Below, in pieces: positions 1 to 7,322 of a stretch of DNA of 20,905 nt. The notes below the pieces were generated by a model. It saw only the letters and a program-made list of their open reading frames with translations, had not been told where the DNA came from and did no database searches. Source of the DNA: VYFG01 sp022827325 (GTDB lineage: Bacteria > Pseudomonadota > Gammaproteobacteria > Arenicellales > Poriferihabitantaceae); NCBI GenBank assembly GCA_022827325.1, contig JAJDTE010000008.1:1-20905 (forward strand). Direction: 5' to 3'. The stretch's first letter is position 1. Each line of letters begins with the position of its first letter. Position numbers and translations under genes: made by a program.

Positions 1-159
1 CCAGTCCTCGCCCGCGTAGATCGGGAAATAGCGGCCGGCATAGACGCCGCGGACCATGTCCGGGCTGCCGGTGCGCTCGATGAACGGCGATTCCTCGAAC
101 CGGCGGGCGCTGACGGCGACCGTGTTCTTGAGATCGGAGGATTCCTGAAGATTGCTCAT
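1..159 (-). CDS. Aminomethyltransferase-like protein (GcvT family), N-terminal fragment, runs off the left edge
   Basis: Only the first 53 codons are inside the window, starting at the ATG at 159 and staying open to base 1. The fragment ends with a segment GRYFPIYAGEDW that lines up with GRFFVHYNGVDP near residue 45 of the complete GcvT-like protein encoded at 7323-8516; the flanking SPF motif is also shared. This makes a second folate-dependent methyl- or aminomethyl-transfer protein the best guess. The start lies one base after the stop of the preceding remnant gene (TGA-C-ATG), so it is almost certainly the last visible member of the minus-strand amine-uptake operon and translationally coupled. 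No separate Shine-Dalgarno is obvious. The assignment rests on a short alignment by eye, so the family is likely rather than certain; the substrate is unknown. Confidence 0.6.
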   Translation of the reverse strand, partial: MSNLQESSDLKNTVAVSARRFEESPFIERTGSPDMVRGVYAGRYFPIYAGEDW

Positions 160-160
160 G

Positions 161-413
161 TCAGAACATTTCGGCGGGTGCTTGGTCGACCGGTGCTGCG
201 GGACTCAGCATCACGGGAGGCTCATGTGTGGTAACGGGAGGCGGGTCGGTGTCGAGCCGCTTGATTTCGACAGGAGAGGATTCCCTGGCCTATCGGGGAG
301 GAGTCGGAGTCCTGTTCGAGCGCCGGCAATTCCAGCACGCGGCCATCGGCGACACTGGCACGATACGTGTCCCAATGTGAACTGGTCAGCGGCAGATCGG
401 CATGCACGGTCAT
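161..413 (-). pseudogene. Collapsed remnant of a BisC/TorZ-type molybdopterin oxidoreductase
   Basis: The ATG at 413 overlaps the permease stop by four bases (ATGA). The first ~46 codons read as the start of a BisC/TorZ/DMSO-reductase family enzyme: the pieces LTSSHWDTYRASVADGRV and LEQDSDSSPIGQGIL follow the family pattern T(S/A)xHWGxYxVxxxxGRV, then EQDPDPSPI. After about base 280 this frame stops resembling the family and ends at a TGA at 222. The +1 frame, closed by a TAG just upstream, then reads VEIKRLDTDPPPVTTHEPP and continues to a stop at 161-163, which resembles the family's C-terminal tail (VEIERxxGxxPPVTxFEPP). The ~700 central codons, including all molybdopterin-binding and catalytic parts, are missing. 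What is seen is a head and tail with a frameshifted junction; that it arose by internal deletion is inference. Family members reduce TMAO, DMSO or biotin sulfoxide; this copy cannot be active. An assembly collapse is the main alternative. Confidence 0.65.
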
Positions 414-2485
414 TTCATGGCCAATCCCAACGCCTCCTGGCGCCTGCGTGTCCACGCACGGGTCATGCGATCAATAATGATGGCGATGATTGCCATGCCG
501 GCTCCGGCAATGATCCCGACACCAAAATCCCCGTCGCTCAGCCCGATATAGACGATCTGTTCCAGGCCATTCGTACCGACCAGTGCGGCAATCACCAGCA
601 TGGCGATGCCAAACATGATGGTCTGGTTCAGTCCCAGCATCATCACCGGAAGCGCCAGGGGGATCTCGACCTGCCACAGCATCTGGCGTTTTGTCGCTCC
701 CATCATGCGGGCGGCTTCGATCACGTTGTTTGGCAGGTTGCGCAGGCCGTGCTCGGCATAGCGGATGGCCGGGACGATCGCATAGGCAACGATCGAGAGC
801 AGGGCGGTGAATTCGCCGATCTTGTAGATCATCACGAATGGGATGAGAATCACGAAAAGCGGCATGGTCTGGAGCGTATCGTTGATGGGCCGCAGGATGG
901 ACGAAACCGTGTCGTTATGGGCGGCCCAGATTCCCAAGGTGGTGCCGAGGGTGAAGGAAATGATCACGGCGATCCCGCACAGATAGACCGACAGCATGGC
1001 CTGGGGCCAGGTGCCGGTCACAACGATGAAACCGAGTCCAAGAAGCGTCCCCAGTCCAAGGTAGGGGCCGCCGAGTTTCCAGCCGACAACGGAACAGATC
1101 AACAACAGCGCAGGCCATGGCATGACCGTCAGGCCGTAATAGAAGAAGATGGCAAACAGAAGAATCGCGATGTCCATCCGGTTGTTCCAACGCACCGCAC
1201 AAAACGCTGCCAGCGCGATCATGCCGGCGGCGAAGACAATCTTGTGCACCAGTGCCAGCTCGAACCCCCAGGTGAATGGGCTGACAGCCTGCTGCAAGCC
1301 AATCTTGGCCGGAAGCATCACGAAGAAGAACGCGAAGTTCTTGATCGTCTCGATCTGATCACGGTAATTCACGACCAGGTAGGTAAGGCCGTCATTCATC
1401 GCCTGGGCCGGACTGATTTCCCATCCCCGGGGCCATTCGGCAAGGATGGTAAAAACCTGCGCCAGCAGGTAGAACGCCATTGCCCCCACAGGGGCGATGA
1501 TCCAGTTCCGGTGCCGCTGGATGAAGGACCTGCTTCGGGGATCGTAGACGCTGCTCCTGGCTGCCAGGCCGGATGTGGTCCGGTCGATCACCATCGCCAT
1601 CAGGGCGATCACCAGGCCCGCAAGCAGGCTTTCACCGAATTGCGCCTTGCGGATGGTCGTCAGCACCTCCCAACCAATGTCGGCCGTTCCGCCGATGATT
1701 GAGGCAATGATCACCATACTCAGCGACGCCATCGTCGCCTGGTTGACTCCCAGCAGTAGTTGCCGCAACGACGAGGTAACACGCACTTGCCAGAACAGCT
1801 GTCCGGGGGTGGCCCCCGACATCACCCCGGACTCGATCACTTCCTGCGGAACGCTCCTCAGCCCCACGATGGTGTTTCGCACCATCGGCGGAAAGGAATA
1901 CAGGACACTGGCGATCAGTCCCACGACCGTGCCGAACCCGAAGAGCATCAGGATGGGCAGCAGGTAGGCGAATACCGGTACGGTTTGAAGAACATCCAGT
2001 ACCGGAATGATCACGCGTTCCGCGCGATCCGAGAAATACCCCCAGACACCGAAGGCAAAACCGATCAGGATTGCCATCGGCACGGATATTGCCACCAGTG
2101 AAAGCGTGTTCATGCTTTCACTCCAGTAACCGATGACCAGGACGTACAGGGAGGCCGCCAGGGTAAAGGTCGCCAGACGCCAGCCGGAAGCTGCATAGGC
2201 CACCAGGCAAAACAGAAAGACGGTCACGGTCCAGGGAAGCGAGTGCAGCAGCCATCGCACTGCCCTGATCGGCCACTCAAGCAACCAGGAGATTCCAAGA
2301 AAAATCCACCCGACGTGCTCGACGACCCAGTCCATGATCGCGTTCAGCCAGCTGGACAGGGGAATGACCAGGTCATCGGGATACTTGGCCATCCATTCCC
2401 ATTCTCCCCGCATGGCGAGGCAGACCAGTGTCACACCGATGACGCCCAGCCAGTGCAAACGGTTCCTGTCGTACCGGAAGGACAT
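410..2485 (-). CDS. Glycine betaine/choline-type ABC transporter permease, two permease domains fused in one chain
   Basis: This 691-residue, strongly hydrophobic protein forms the membrane channel of the importer whose ATPase and binding protein lie just upstream. It contains two complete binding-protein-dependent permease domains. The first has the coupling (EAA-type) motif VIESGVMSGATPGQLFWQV followed by LLLGVNQATM. The second has VIEAARMMGATKRQMLWQV followed by MLGLNQTIM. Canonical ProW/OpuAB permeases are a single domain of about 280-350 residues and act as homodimers, so here one polypeptide probably supplies both halves. The hydrophobic N-terminus and the linker around residues 330-450 add further membrane segments. 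The start at 2485 is 27 bases after the ATPase stop. The stop overlaps the ATG of the molybdoenzyme remnant. Substrate (betaine, choline, TMAO or a relative) cannot be read from the sequence. Confidence 0.9.
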   Translation of the reverse strand: MSFRYDRNRLHWLGVIGVTLVCLAMRGEWEWMAKYPDDLVIPLSSWLNAIMDWVVEHVGWIFLGISWLLEWPIRAVRWLLHSLPWTVTVFLFCLVAYAASGWRLATFTLAASLYVLVIGYWSESMNTLSLVAISVPMAILIGFAFGVWGYFSDRAERVIIPVLDVLQTVPVFAYLLPILMLFGFGTVVGLIASVLYSFPPMVRNTIVGLRSVPQEVIESGVMSGATPGQLFWQVRVTSSLRQLLLGVNQATMASLSMVIIASIIGGTADIGWEVLTTIRKAQFGESLLAGLVIALMAMVIDRTTSGLAARSSVYDPRSRSFIQRHRNWIIAPVGAMAFYLLAQVFTILAEWPRGWEISPAQAMNDGLTYLVVNYRDQIETIKNFAFFFVMLPAKIGLQQAVSPFTWGFELALVHKIVFAAGMIALAAFCAVRWNNRMDIAILLFAIFFYYGLTVMPWPALLLICSVVGWKLGGPYLGLGTLLGLGFIVVTGTWPQAMLSVYLCGIAVIISFTLGTTLGIWAAHNDTVSSILRPINDTLQTMPLFVILIPFVMIYKIGEFTALLSIVAYAIVPAIRYAEHGLRNLPNNVIEAARMMGATKRQMLWQVEIPLALPVMMLGLNQTIMFGIAMLVIAALVGTNGLEQIVYIGLSDGDFGVGIIAGAGMAIIAIIIDRMTRAWTRRRQEALGLAMK

Positions 2486-2512
2486 CGGTCTACGGCTCGT
2501 CCACGGATGCTG

Positions 2513-3571
2513 TCACGACATTCCGGACGCGAGAGCGGCGGCCAGGTCACGTGCCGTTGCAATACCGATGACTGATCCGTCGGCATCCTCAACGATCACT
2601 CCATGCTCCTGTTCGGCCAAGTCAGGCAACAGTGCCTCGACAAGGGTGTCGCCCGCGACCCTCTTCAGGCCTTCGGTGGAATCTGCCGGTCTCGAGACGA
2701 TGTCCGAGGCGCGCAGGATGCGCTCCCACGGAACGTCCTGGGTGAACTCCCGGACGTAGTCATCGGCCGGATTCAGGATCAGGTCGACCGGGCGCCCGAT
2801 CTGTACCACGGCACCGTCGCGCATGATGGCCATTCGGTCCGCAATCCGCAGTGCTTCCTGAAAGTCATGCGTGATGAACACGATGGACTTGTGCAATTGG
2901 GATTGAATCCGCAGAAACTCGTCCTGCATCTGCTTGCGGATCAGGGGATCCAGTGCCGAGAAGGGTTCATCAAGAAACCAGACATCGGGTTCGACCGCCA
3001 GCGACCTCGCAATTCCCACCCGCTGCTGCTGGCCGCCCGAAAGCTCCGTCGGGAAGTTGTTCTCCCGGCCCTCGAGCCCGACCAGTTCAATGACGCGCAT
3101 GGCTTGCGCATTGCGTTCACTTTCGCCTACCCCCTGGAGCTTGAGCGGGAAGGCGATGTTGTTGATGACGTTCAGGTGGGGCATCAGGCCGAAACTCTGA
3201 AACACCATGCCCATTTTGTGGCGGCGGATATCGATCAGTTCGGTTTCGGACTTTTTCAGGAGGTCTTCGTCATCCAGAAGAACCTTGCCCGCTGTGGGCT
3301 CGACAAGGCGTGAAAGACACCGGACGATGGTTGATTTCCCCGACCCCGACAGTCCCATGATGACGAATATCTCGCCCACGTGGACATCGAAGCTGACGTC
3401 GGCGTTGGCAACGATGTGGTCGGCATCCCGAATTGTGTCGGCCAGTTTCCCGGGATCGCCGATCTCAGGATTTGAGGGGCTGAAGAACTGGTCTGGATGG
3501 GTGCCGTACACTTTCCAGACGTTCCTGCACGACAGCTTTACCTCATCACGATCACCAGTTGGGGATTTCAT
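2513..3571 (-). CDS. ABC transporter ATP-binding protein, ProV/OpuAA (quaternary amine) family
   Basis: The protein hydrolyses ATP in the cytoplasm to drive the adjoining permease. Residues 73-81 are the Walker A motif GLSGSGKST, Q125 lies in the Q-loop VFQSFGLMPH, LSGGQQQR (177-184) is the ABC signature, VWFLDEP (197-203) is Walker B and H235 is the switch histidine. The stretch EIFVIMGLSGSGKST and the later FSALDPLIR are typical of ProV/OpuAA rather than of other importers. About 35 extra residues precede the Walker A strand, as in ProV. The C-terminal ~80 residues, ending near HGVIVEDADGSVIGIATA, look like a single CBS-type repeat; ProV has two, and in the OpuA system these sense ionic strength. 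A clear AGGAG lies seven bases before the start. The gene follows the binding-protein gene after a 178-base gap and precedes the permease. Confidence 0.93.
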   Translation of the reverse strand: MKSPTGDRDEVKLSCRNVWKVYGTHPDQFFSPSNPEIGDPGKLADTIRDADHIVANADVSFDVHVGEIFVIMGLSGSGKSTIVRCLSRLVEPTAGKVLLDDEDLLKKSETELIDIRRHKMGMVFQSFGLMPHLNVINNIAFPLKLQGVGESERNAQAMRVIELVGLEGRENNFPTELSGGQQQRVGIARSLAVEPDVWFLDEPFSALDPLIRKQMQDEFLRIQSQLHKSIVFITHDFQEALRIADRMAIMRDGAVVQIGRPVDLILNPADDYVREFTQDVPWERILRASDIVSRPADSTEGLKRVAGDTLVEALLPDLAEQEHGVIVEDADGSVIGIATARDLAAALASGMS

Positions 3572-3684
3572 TCGACACTCCTGAAGACCGGCTCATCAAG
3601 TGGCCATTGACGCCAATCCGTTGAGTATAGTCAGTCTTTCCGTGTTCAGCCTCGTTCTGATGTTGCGAGGGAGTCTCTGCCTTG

Positions 3685-3724
3685 CGGCATGGGACAGAAG
3701 CATATCAACTGCTGCCCCATGCCG
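3685..3724 (-). promoter_or_regulatory. Intercistronic stem-loop between binding-protein and ATPase genes
   Basis: Arms CGGCATGGG (3685-3693) and CCCATGCCG (3716-3724) are perfectly complementary over nine bases with a 22-base loop. Inside the loop CAG-AA-GCA can pair in part with TGCTG, extending the stem with a bulge. In the minus-strand transcript it lies about 25 bases after the binding-protein stop and well before the ATPase start. No T-run follows, so it is more likely an mRNA-stabilising or partial-attenuation hairpin than a full terminator. Such hairpins are common after genes for periplasmic binding proteins, which are needed in excess over their transporters. The function is inferred. 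Confidence 0.55.
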
Positions 3725-3749
3725 TAGCTCATTGTTGCGATCGCGGCGA

Positions 3750-4706
3750 TCAGCGCATCGCTTCGTCAATCCAGCCCTGCCACTTGTCCTCGTTGTTGGC
3801 GAGCCATTCTGCCACAACCACATCCAGGTCGCGTTTCTTGTTGTCGACCTCGAGGATCGCGGCGTTCTGTTCCTTGTTGGTCTGTGTGAACAGCGTCAGC
3901 ATCTTGAACGCCGCCGGCCACTTGTCTTCGAAGCCGTGCCAGGCAACCTTGACGACGCGAGCCTGTTCAAAACCGCAGGCCGTCTCCTTCTTCTGGTCTT
4001 CCTCTATACACTTCTCCTCGGTCGGGTTCCATTCGACCCAGTTGAGATCGAGATGGGCGAAGACCCAATGCGGCTGCCACATCATCATCAGGATGGGATC
4101 GTTCGCGGCGAAGGCGGATTGCAGTTCAGCCATCATTGCTCCTTCACTGCCGCCAGCGACCGTCTCGAAGGGCAGGCCGATACCCGCCACGATATCCCGT
4201 GACCGCGTACCCCAGTCGGCCGGATACGTGATCAGGCGCCCCTTCGGAAAGGTTTCGGCCGTGGCAAACGCCTGGGCGCATTCATATAGGGCACTGTAGT
4301 CAGGCAGGCCGGGACATTTATCTTTCATGTAAGGCGGGAAGACCCAGCCCTCCCTTGGTTCGAGGCCGAGTTCTCCCAAGACCACGATGTCCCCGGCTTC
4401 AACGGCTTTCGGATACAGGTCGCCGATATTGTTTGTCCAGACCTCGGCCTGAAAATGCAGGTTGCCCTGGGCCAGACCCGCATGCTGGGGCAGGGCTCCG
4501 GCGCTGACATACTCGATGTTGTAGCCCATTTTCTTCAGCAGTTCGCCGGCAATCTTTGTCGACACGTGCTGGCCCGTCCAGTCATTCAGGATGACCTTGA
4601 TCGTGTCTTCGCTCTCAGGCACGTCGGCCGCCACGGCAGTGGCCCCCGAGGCGAAAAGCATGATGATGAACAGGCTCGCAGCCCCGAATAAGTTTTTCTT
4701 TAACAT
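3750..4706 (-). CDS. Periplasmic substrate-binding protein for a quaternary amine (OpuAC/ProX-like)
   Basis: The protein captures the substrate in the periplasm and delivers it to the permease. The start at 4706 was chosen because GGAGG lies four bases upstream and a signal peptide follows at once: MLKKN, then a hydrophobic run to about residue 20, then an AVAA cleavage region near residue 27. An ATG further upstream at 4808 would put ~34 unlikely residues before the signal. The mature protein begins with IKVILNDWTGQHVS and contains ALPQHAGLAQGNLHFQAEVW, the layout of the OpuAC substrate-binding family. Several Trp residues (W43, W90, and the MMMWQPHWVF and LNWVEW segments) could form the aromatic box that binds a trimethylammonium group. 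Three cysteines, in DKCPG, YECAQ and EKCIE, plus one in TACGF, may form disulfides. Choline, glycine betaine and TMAO are all possible ligands. Confidence 0.9.
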   Translation of the reverse strand: MLKKNLFGAASLFIIMLFASGATAVAADVPESEDTIKVILNDWTGQHVSTKIAGELLKKMGYNIEYVSAGALPQHAGLAQGNLHFQAEVWTNNIGDLYPKAVEAGDIVVLGELGLEPREGWVFPPYMKDKCPGLPDYSALYECAQAFATAETFPKGRLITYPADWGTRSRDIVAGIGLPFETVAGGSEGAMMAELQSAFAANDPILMMMWQPHWVFAHLDLNWVEWNPTEEKCIEEDQKKETACGFEQARVVKVAWHGFEDKWPAAFKMLTLFTQTNKEQNAAILEVDNKKRDLDVVVAEWLANNEDKWQGWIDEAMR

Positions 4707-4800
4707 GTTGCCTCCAAAGTTGGTTTGGTTTGGGAGAGGACCCGGAATGACCATTGTAACTTTCTGCAAAACACTATCACAAATACTTACCATCAGTAAA

Positions 4801-4830
4801 TTGATCATAGCAATAGTAAAATGTTAAACT
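4801..4830 (+). promoter_or_regulatory. Candidate sigma70-like promoter for betI-betA
   Basis: TTGATC (4801-4806) and TAAACT (4825-4830) are spaced 18 bases apart in the AT-rich divergent region and point toward betI. Each box matches four of six consensus positions, so this is only a plausible candidate. It sits immediately upstream of the CGAAATT repeats, which would then fall at or just after the transcription start. Confidence 0.3.
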
Positions 4831-4834
4831 AAAT

Positions 4835-4866
4835 CAACGAAATTCTCCAACGAAATTATCGAAATT
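4835..4866. repeat. Three CGAAATT direct repeats, possible repressor site
   Basis: CAACGAAATT occurs at 4835-4844 and again at 4848-4857, 13 bases apart, and a third CGAAATT follows at 4860-4866. The repeats lie between the binding-protein gene and the TetR-family regulator betI, in otherwise non-coding AT-rich DNA. Their position in a divergent control region next to a repressor gene suggests an operator. Binding by BetI is inference, and the repeats are direct rather than palindromic, which is unusual for a TetR-family site. Confidence 0.4.
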
Positions 4867-4894
4867 TTCCTGTTCCATGAGGCACCCTTAACCG

Positions 4895-5578
4895 ATGCGG
4901 TCGATGTCAATACGTGCCATCCGGCGCTCCGAACTGTCCCGGGCTGCTTTCGAAGCCGTTGCGCGTTATGGACTGCGCGGCACGACGCTGGAAAGGGTCG
5001 GCGAAATCGCCGGAGTGTCGAAGGGAGTGGTTCTTCACCATTTCAAGGATAAAAGCTCGCTGCTCGAATCCGTGTTTCGCAGATCGAATTCTCTGCTCAG
5101 CGAGTCGGTCGTGGAACTCTACCGGCACGCAGATACGCCCTATGAGAGACTGTGGGCCATCATCGTGGCCAACTTTTCTGAACCGATCTACAACCGCAAG
5201 GTGTGTCAGGCATGGATGTCCCTGATGTCGGAGGTTCCACACAGCAAGCAGTGCCAAAGGATCCAGAAAGCCTGCAATGCCCGCATCCGAAGCAACCTTG
5301 CCCATGAACTCAAGCATTTCCTTGACAAGGAAGACGCCGAAAGCACGGCCCGGCACCTGGGCATACTGATCGACGGCATCTGGATTCGCAGCGGGTCGGC
5401 GGTGGAACCGGTGGACAGTGAAGTGGCTATTTCGGATATGGAATACGCCATCATGAAATTTCTTCCGCACGATGCAAAGAGCGTTGAAAAACAAAGGAAG
5501 GCCCGGCAGAAAATCGAAACCGTTGCGGGTATAGCGCTCGGCTCAAGAGTTTTTCAGAAACAGTCCCTGCAGGCCTAA
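4895..5578 (+). CDS. betI: TetR-family transcriptional repressor, BetI-like
   Basis: This 227-residue protein is a DNA-binding regulator. Its N-terminal helix-turn-helix covers roughly residues 28-55 (TTLERVGEIAGVSKGVVLHHFKDK, split here as TTLERVGEIAGVS and KGVVLHHFKDK). The overall pattern, including SIRAIRRSEL at the start, AWMSLMSEVPHS in the middle and LIDGIWIRSG near the end, matches BetI, the choline-responsive repressor of the bet genes. ATGs at 4895 and 4904 are both possible starts; the second would give MSIRAIRR. It is divergent from the amine transporter across ~190 AT-rich bases and 21 bases upstream of betA, so it probably controls both arms. Its C-terminal tail after residue ~195 is longer than usual for BetI and basic. 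Confidence 0.85.
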   Translation: MRSMSIRAIRRSELSRAAFEAVARYGLRGTTLERVGEIAGVSKGVVLHHFKDKSSLLESVFRRSNSLLSESVVELYRHADTPYERLWAIIVANFSEPIYNRKVCQAWMSLMSEVPHSKQCQRIQKACNARIRSNLAHELKHFLDKEDAESTARHLGILIDGIWIRSGSAVEPVDSEVAISDMEYAIMKFLPHDAKSVEKQRKARQKIETVAGIALGSRVFQKQSLQA

Positions 5579-5599
5579 CCCGGATTGGCCGGAACTTGG

Positions 5600-7252
5600 G
5601 TGGAGTTCGAATACATCATTGTTGGCGCGGGATCTGCGGGATGTGTGCTGGCCGAACGCTTGAGCGGTGATTCCGGGAATCGGGTTCTGCTGCTTGAGGC
5701 GGGCCCCGAAAACAACGCACTCTCCCTGAAGATACCGGCGGCCATGCTGTCCAACCTCAAGAGCACCAGACACAACTGGGCCTTCAGGGGGGAACCGGAG
5801 CCGGCATTGAACGGCCGCCGGATAACGCATGACCGCGGCAAGGGCATTGGCGGTTCGTCGTCCATCAACGGCATGGTTTTCATCCGCGGGCACGCGCTTG
5901 ACTTTGAGGGCTGGCGTCAGGCGGGCTGTGAGGGTTGGGGCTATGCCGATGTGCTGCCTTACTTCAAGCGGATGGAATCCTACGGCAGGGGCGGCGACGG
6001 ATTTCGTGGTGACGGCGGGCCGCTCAATGTCCATCGGCCCACTCCGGAAAATCCGATCGCACTGGCATTCCTCGAGGCGGGACGGGAGGCGGGGTATCCG
6101 GCCACGGATGACATCAACGGTTACCGGCAGGAAGGATTCGGTCTTCTCGACAGCTCGGTCCATCGGGGAGAGCGGTGGAGTGCGGCACGCGCCTATCTTG
6201 ATCCTGCCCGCGAACGGTCAAACCTGACCATCGAAACCGATGCCCGGGTTCAGCGCATCGTCCTTGAGGGCGACCGGGCGGTGGGCGTGAAGTACCGGCA
6301 GCGAGGCGCGCCGGTCACCGTGCGGGCAAGCAGGGAAGTGATTCTGAGCGCCGGGGCCGTCGGCAGCCCGCATCTGTTGATGCTGTCGGGGATCGGCCCG
6401 AGGGCGCAATTGCAAAATGCCGGGATCGAAGTGGTCCTTGACCTTCCGGGTGTCGGACAGAACCTGAACGATCACCCCGACTTCGTCCTGAAATACAAAT
6501 GCCTGAAGCCATGTTCGATCTGGCCGAAGACCAGGATGGTCCCGCGCACCGTGTGCGGCATCCAATGGTTGTTGACGCGTGGCGGCATATGCGCCTCCAA
6601 TCACTTCGAAGTGGTGGCCTGCATCCGGTCGGAACCCGGGATCACGTACCCCGATATTCAACTGACGATCTCCCCGGTTGCCCTGGACGACGAAACATGG
6701 TCGCCGATCCCCGAACACGCATTCCAGATCCATCTGGGTCTAATGCGGGCGTACAGCCGGGGCCGGATTGAACTGCGCGACGAAAACCCGGAATCACCGC
6801 CGCGTATCCTGGCGAACTACCTGCATGACGGGCGCGACCGGGAGGTGGCGCGCAGGGGCGTCCGCCTGGTGCGCGAACTGGTCGGGCAGCCCGCATTCTC
6901 GGATCTTCGGGGCATGGAGATCTTCCCGGGTGAAAAGGTGCAGAGCGACGCGGAAGTCGACCAGGCGTTGAACGCCCACATCAATACGCAATGGCACCTG
7001 TCCGGGACAGCACGGATGGGCGCCGACACGGACCGGGATGCCGTGGTTGATGCCAGCGGCAGGGTGCATGGCGTCCGGGGGCTTCGCGTGGTGGACGCCT
7101 CCATCATGCCCTACGCCACCAACGGCAATACAAACTGCCCGGTCCTCATGATCGCCGAAAAACTGGGCGACGCCATTGCCGGCCATGACCCATTGCCCCC
7201 CGTCTGCATGGAAATCTGGCAACATCCTGACCCTGACAACTGCCAGAGGTAG
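5600..7252 (+). CDS. betA: Choline dehydrogenase or close GMC oxidoreductase
   Basis: This FAD enzyme of the glucose-methanol-choline family is predicted to oxidise choline to betaine aldehyde, and often onward to glycine betaine. The GTG at 5600 was chosen because MEFEYIIVGAGSAG then aligns with the start of known BetA proteins; a TTG at 5585 would add five residues, and no ATG is available. The FAD motif GAGSAG is at residues 9-14. RGKGIGGSSSINGMVFIRG (79-97) is the first GMC signature, and GAVGSPHLLMLSGIGP is the second. H466 in WHLSGTARMG and N512 in NGNTNC are the expected catalytic pair. The length (550) matches E. coli BetA (about 556). No betaine aldehyde dehydrogenase gene lies in the window. 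Other GMC alcohol dehydrogenases are possible, but the BetI neighbour favours BetA. Confidence 0.88.
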   Translation: MEFEYIIVGAGSAGCVLAERLSGDSGNRVLLLEAGPENNALSLKIPAAMLSNLKSTRHNWAFRGEPEPALNGRRITHDRGKGIGGSSSINGMVFIRGHALDFEGWRQAGCEGWGYADVLPYFKRMESYGRGGDGFRGDGGPLNVHRPTPENPIALAFLEAGREAGYPATDDINGYRQEGFGLLDSSVHRGERWSAARAYLDPARERSNLTIETDARVQRIVLEGDRAVGVKYRQRGAPVTVRASREVILSAGAVGSPHLLMLSGIGPRAQLQNAGIEVVLDLPGVGQNLNDHPDFVLKYKCLKPCSIWPKTRMVPRTVCGIQWLLTRGGICASNHFEVVACIRSEPGITYPDIQLTISPVALDDETWSPIPEHAFQIHLGLMRAYSRGRIELRDENPESPPRILANYLHDGRDREVARRGVRLVRELVGQPAFSDLRGMEIFPGEKVQSDAEVDQALNAHINTQWHLSGTARMGADTDRDAVVDASGRVHGVRGLRVVDASIMPYATNGNTNCPVLMIAEKLGDAIAGHDPLPPVCMEIWQHPDPDNCQR

Positions 7253-7322
7253 ACGGTTTGCGCCGACGAAAGACGACGAATGCCATGGTGACCCGCCTGT
7301 CCTGCCTCGCCGGCCTGAACGG

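Noticed and set aside
222..455. 77-codon frame starting at 455 as an intact small gene
   Set aside because: The upstream start lies inside the permease; the ATG at 413 with the ATGA overlap is more natural, and the frame is better read as the head of a broken molybdoenzyme gene.
152..1702. Long open frame (516 codons) on the plus strand
   Set aside because: It is antisense to the fused permease, its translation is rich in His, Gln, Asp and Gly without any family motif, and it is explained by the GC-rich codon pattern of the real gene.
3596..3823. 75-codon minus-strand frame between the binding-protein and ATPase genes
   Set aside because: It overlaps the end of the binding-protein gene in another frame and shows no family features; the region is better explained by the hairpin.
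4707..4808. Upstream start (4808) for the substrate-binding protein
   Set aside because: It would place 34 residues before a normal signal peptide; the ATG at 4706 has a GGAGG at the right distance.
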